Of a stretch of DNA of 64,000 nt, positions 61,932 to 64,000 are shown in pieces. The stretch spans positions 1 to 64,000 of the forward strand of contig CALWVR010000007.1 of assembly GCA_944385105.1 (NCBI GenBank), in the 5' to 3' direction. Every line of letters starts with the position of its first letter. Within the stretch, counting starts at the first letter, position 1. The position numbers were made by a program, and so were the translations under genes. Below the pieces are notes generated by a model. That model was not told the origin of the DNA. It ran no database searches and saw only the letters and a list, made by a program, of their open reading frames with translations. Origin of the DNA: an uncultured Clostridia bacterium. Lineage in GTDB: Bacteria > Bacillota > Clostridia > Oscillospirales > Acutalibacteraceae.

Positions 61932-63083
61932 ATGATAAAAATATTACATACTTCTGATTGGCATTTGGGAAAGATTATTTATGGTGTATCCTTGATTGAA
62001 GATCAAAAATATTTTATAGAAAAAAGTTTTTTCCCTATATTAAAAGAAGAACAACCTGACTTAATTGTTATATCGGGAGATATATTTGATAAGCAGATAG
62101 CTCCAATTGAAGCTATTAGACTTTTTAATTATACAGTTACTAGAGTTAATAAGGACTTTAAGATACCTATTGCTATAATATCAGGAAATCATGATTCAAA
62201 AGATAGAATGGCACCGATTTCAAATCTTTTGCACGATGAAGGTGTGCATATTGTTTGTGACTTATATGATGAAAATAGGTGTATTGAAATTAAGAAGGGT
62301 AATGAGTTTGTAAGAGTGTGTTTAGTTCCTTATTTTGATCTACGTTGTGCTAAAGAGTATTTGAGTATAAATGATGAAATAAGTTTTAGTAAAGCTTTTA
62401 GATTTATATTGGATAGTTTTGTTAATAAGTTTCAGGAAAATGAAGTAAATATACTTGTTACGCATAGCTTTGTTACAGGAAGTAAGGATTTTGAAGATGC
62501 GAGAGCTTTATCATTAGGTGGAGTAGGTGAAGTATCTCCTGAAGTATTTCAAAAATTTGACTATGTTGCACTTGGCCACATACATACACATCAAAAAGTT
62601 TTCAATAAATGCTATTATAGTGGGGCCCCTCTTAAATATTCTTTTGATGAGCCTAATGTGCCTAAGTCTGTTACGGTTGTAGAAATTTTTGAAGGAAAGA
62701 TTAATAGAAGATATATAGAAATAAAGCCTAGACATACTATGAGAACTATTAAGGGGACGTTTTCTGATTTAATAAGTAATGCCAAGTACGATTCAAGTCA
62801 AGACTATATATGTGCAAAAATAATGGACAAGTACCCCATTTATATGCCAATGGAACAGCTTAGGGTTTATTATCCCAATATAATGATGATTGAAAGTAAT
62901 TTTATTCATTGTTGTGAGGATAAAAAGTTAGGCAATAAAAATGAAACTATTGATGAAATTGTAAATAATAAAGAACTTATTTTTAAAAAGTTTCTAGAGG
63001 AGATTTGTGATATAGAGCCTAAGGAAAGTGATTATAAGGTACTAAGAGAGATATGTAGAAAAGTGGAGGAGGAAAATCAGTGA
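61932..63083 (+). CDS. sbcD: Exonuclease SbcCD, subunit D (Mre11-type nuclease)
   Basis: A 383-residue nuclease. Phosphoesterase motifs are in order: ILHTSDWHLGKII, LIVISGDIFDKQI, IISGNHDSKDR, VNILVTHSFV and YVALGHIHTHQKV. The C-terminal capping domain (about 265-340) follows. With SbcC it opens hairpins and trims blocked DNA ends. It overlaps sbcC by 4 bases (GTGA), a sign of coupled translation. Confidence 0.95.
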   Translation: MIKILHTSDWHLGKIIYGVSLIEDQKYFIEKSFFPILKEEQPDLIVISGDIFDKQIAPIEAIRLFNYTVTRVNKDFKIPIAIISGNHDSKDRMAPISNLLHDEGVHIVCDLYDENRCIEIKKGNEFVRVCLVPYFDLRCAKEYLSINDEISFSKAFRFILDSFVNKFQENEVNILVTHSFVTGSKDFEDARALSLGGVGEVSPEVFQKFDYVALGHIHTHQKVFNKCYYSGAPLKYSFDEPNVPKSVTVVEIFEGKINRRYIEIKPRHTMRTIKGTFSDLISNAKYDSSQDYICAKIMDKYPIYMPMEQLRVYYPNIMMIESNFIHCCEDKKLGNKNETIDEIVNNKELIFKKFLEEICDIEPKESDYKVLREICRKVEEENQ

Positions 63084-64000
63084 TACCAGTATCAATAGCA
63101 ATGCAGGCATTTGGCTCTTATAAGGATATGGTTAATATAGATTTTGAAGGGCTTAGTAAAAAAGGCCTTTTTTTAATTAGTGGTGATACAGGATCAGGAA
63201 AGACAACTATATTAGATGCTATTAGTGTAGCCTTATATTGTAGATCTACAGGGGGACTAAGAACATTTAAAGAACTTAGAAATACAGAGGCTACGGACGA
63301 TAAAGATACGATAGTTGAGTATGTTTTTTTGTTGGGGGTGTCTACTTATAAGTTTCGCCGGAAACTAAAAATGCATACAATAAGAGGAAGGAATAAAAAA
63401 GAATTAAGGGACGAACATGAGTGTTTTATCTTTGAAAATAATGAATGGAAGCTTATTGAGTCAGGTTCGGAGTCTAAGGTAAGATTGAAGGCTCAAAGTA
63501 TAATAGGACTTGATTGTGATCAATTTTCCAAGGTTATAGTTTTACCTCAGGGTGAATTTAAAAATTTAATTTTATCAAGTTCTTCTGAGAAAGAAAAAGT
63601 TTTTACTAAGCTATTTAAAACAGAAAATTATTCTAGAATAACTTTAAAGCTGAGAGAAGAGTGCGACTTATTGGAAAAAAGGCTTTCAAATGTGCTGTCT
63701 CTTCAGGAAACCATCTTGAAAAGGGAAGAGGTGAAAGACTTAGAAGAACTTAGATTAAAGTTTTTACAAAGAAAAAATATACTAGAAGAAAAATTACTGA
63801 AAAGACGTATTAATGATAAGACAGTTGAAACTATGAGAGCAAAACTTCTTAAACTTAGAGATATAAAAAGAATAGCATCAGAACTTAATAATAAAAAGGT
63901 TGAAACCGAAAATGCACTCTGCTCTCTTGAAAAAGCAAAAAAAGAGTACAAAGATTCTCTTAAGGATGAAGAGGAAATTGAAAGGCTAAAGGAGGAGGAA
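63080..64000 (+). CDS. sbcC: Exonuclease SbcCD, subunit C (Rad50-type ATPase), 3' truncated by the window
   Basis: The frame from GTG 63080 is open to the window end (307 codons visible). MIPVSIAMQAFGSYKDMVNI leads to the Walker A in LISGDTGSGKTTILDAISVA, followed by the Q-loop region FSKVIVLPQGEFKNLILSSS. From about residue 190 the sequence becomes a charged coiled coil (KLREECDLLEKRLSNVL and onward), the arm that leads to the zinc hook. GGAGGAGG lies 8 bases before the GTG. The hook and Walker B lie outside the window. Confidence 0.93.
   Translation, partial: MIPVSIAMQAFGSYKDMVNIDFEGLSKKGLFLISGDTGSGKTTILDAISVALYCRSTGGLRTFKELRNTEATDDKDTIVEYVFLLGVSTYKFRRKLKMHTIRGRNKKELRDEHECFIFENNEWKLIESGSESKVRLKAQSIIGLDCDQFSKVIVLPQGEFKNLILSSSSEKEKVFTKLFKTENYSRITLKLREECDLLEKRLSNVLSLQETILKREEVKDLEELRLKFLQRKNILEEKLLKRRINDKTVETMRAKLLKLRDIKRIASELNNKKVETENALCSLEKAKKEYKDSLKDEEEIERLKEEE

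Noticed and set aside
1..64000. tRNA or rRNA genes, CRISPR arrays, replication origin
   Set aside because: I saw no cloverleaf with a TTCRANY arm, no regular short repeats with spacers, and no DnaA-box cluster. A tRNA scan would settle the first point.

Overview
The window is strongly AT-rich DNA from one spore-forming, Gram-positive member of the Clostridia. The evidence is SpoVB and YabP/YabQ sporulation genes, AGGAGG-type ribosome binding sites, GTG and TTG starts with good Shine-Dalgarno sequences, long-form HPF, RNase J, GdpP and lipoprotein signal peptides. The divergent topoisomerase pair (GLNGLG instead of GLHGVG in the ATPase) hints at Oscillospirales-like relatives, but I cannot place it further. 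Almost all of the window is chromosomal housekeeping DNA. I see no tRNA, rRNA, CRISPR array, insertion sequence or prophage.

Layout. 0-4.3 kb: 3' end of an Ig-like surface protein, an acetyltransferase, a convergent degV-pncB pair and a small HTH regulator. 4.4-8.6 kb: sporulation and division block spoVB-hup-rqcP-yabP-yabQ-divIC-S1 protein, with a very good sigma-E-type promoter before yabP. 8.7-10.7 kb: amidohydrolase, hpf and an unlisted 50-residue gene on the minus strand. 10.8-19.5 kb: a cell-surface polymer operon with three GT2 glycosyltransferases, LicD, TarI and TarJ (CDP-ribitol supply), a Wzy-like polymerase and a Wzx flippase.

19.5-21.3 kb is the most unusual part. It holds three tandem units of about 590 bp, each carrying a small protein gene with a double-glycine (GG) secretion leader, its own promoter region and its own terminator. 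Units 2 and 3 each begin with a relic of the last dozen codons of the flippase gene, so the array grew by tandem duplication whose left edge lay inside wzx. The third copy is frameshifted by one base just before the GG site, at a T TTA AAG heptamer where a -1 slip would restore the frame. The roughly 85-residue cargoes match no family I know, and no GG-peptidase transporter lies in the window.

21.3-31.6 kb: two small membrane proteins with a cyclophilin lipoprotein (minus strand), a three-S1-domain protein, alaS, a HIT protein, a comEC whose C-terminal metallo-beta-lactamase domain has lost its metal ligands, holA and a PPK2. 31.7-39.3 kb: a GtrA / FAD-oxidoreductase / GT-C-like membrane-glycan module, a Cys-rich FAD oxidoreductase under a perfect consensus promoter that overlaps an inverted repeat, an orphan peptide-binding lipoprotein and a small membrane protein. 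39.4-43.6 kb: trmL and the glycolytic run pgk-tpiA-gpmI. 43.9-53.6 kb: rnj-gdpP-rplI-dnaB-tilS-hpt-ftsH. 53.8-64 kb: the type IIA topoisomerase pair, PTS enzyme I, a D,D-carboxypeptidase, a phosphoesterase, sbcD and the start of sbcC.

How the genes fit together: the polymer operon makes, polymerises and exports a glycan that is probably decorated with ribitol phosphate. The GG-leader genes sit directly downstream of the exporter, though under their own promoters. The yab/divIC block and the tilS-hpt-ftsH block, which are neighbours in Bacillus subtilis, are about 41 kb apart here. Most starts were chosen by Shine-Dalgarno spacing. All functional calls come from reading motifs, not from database searches.
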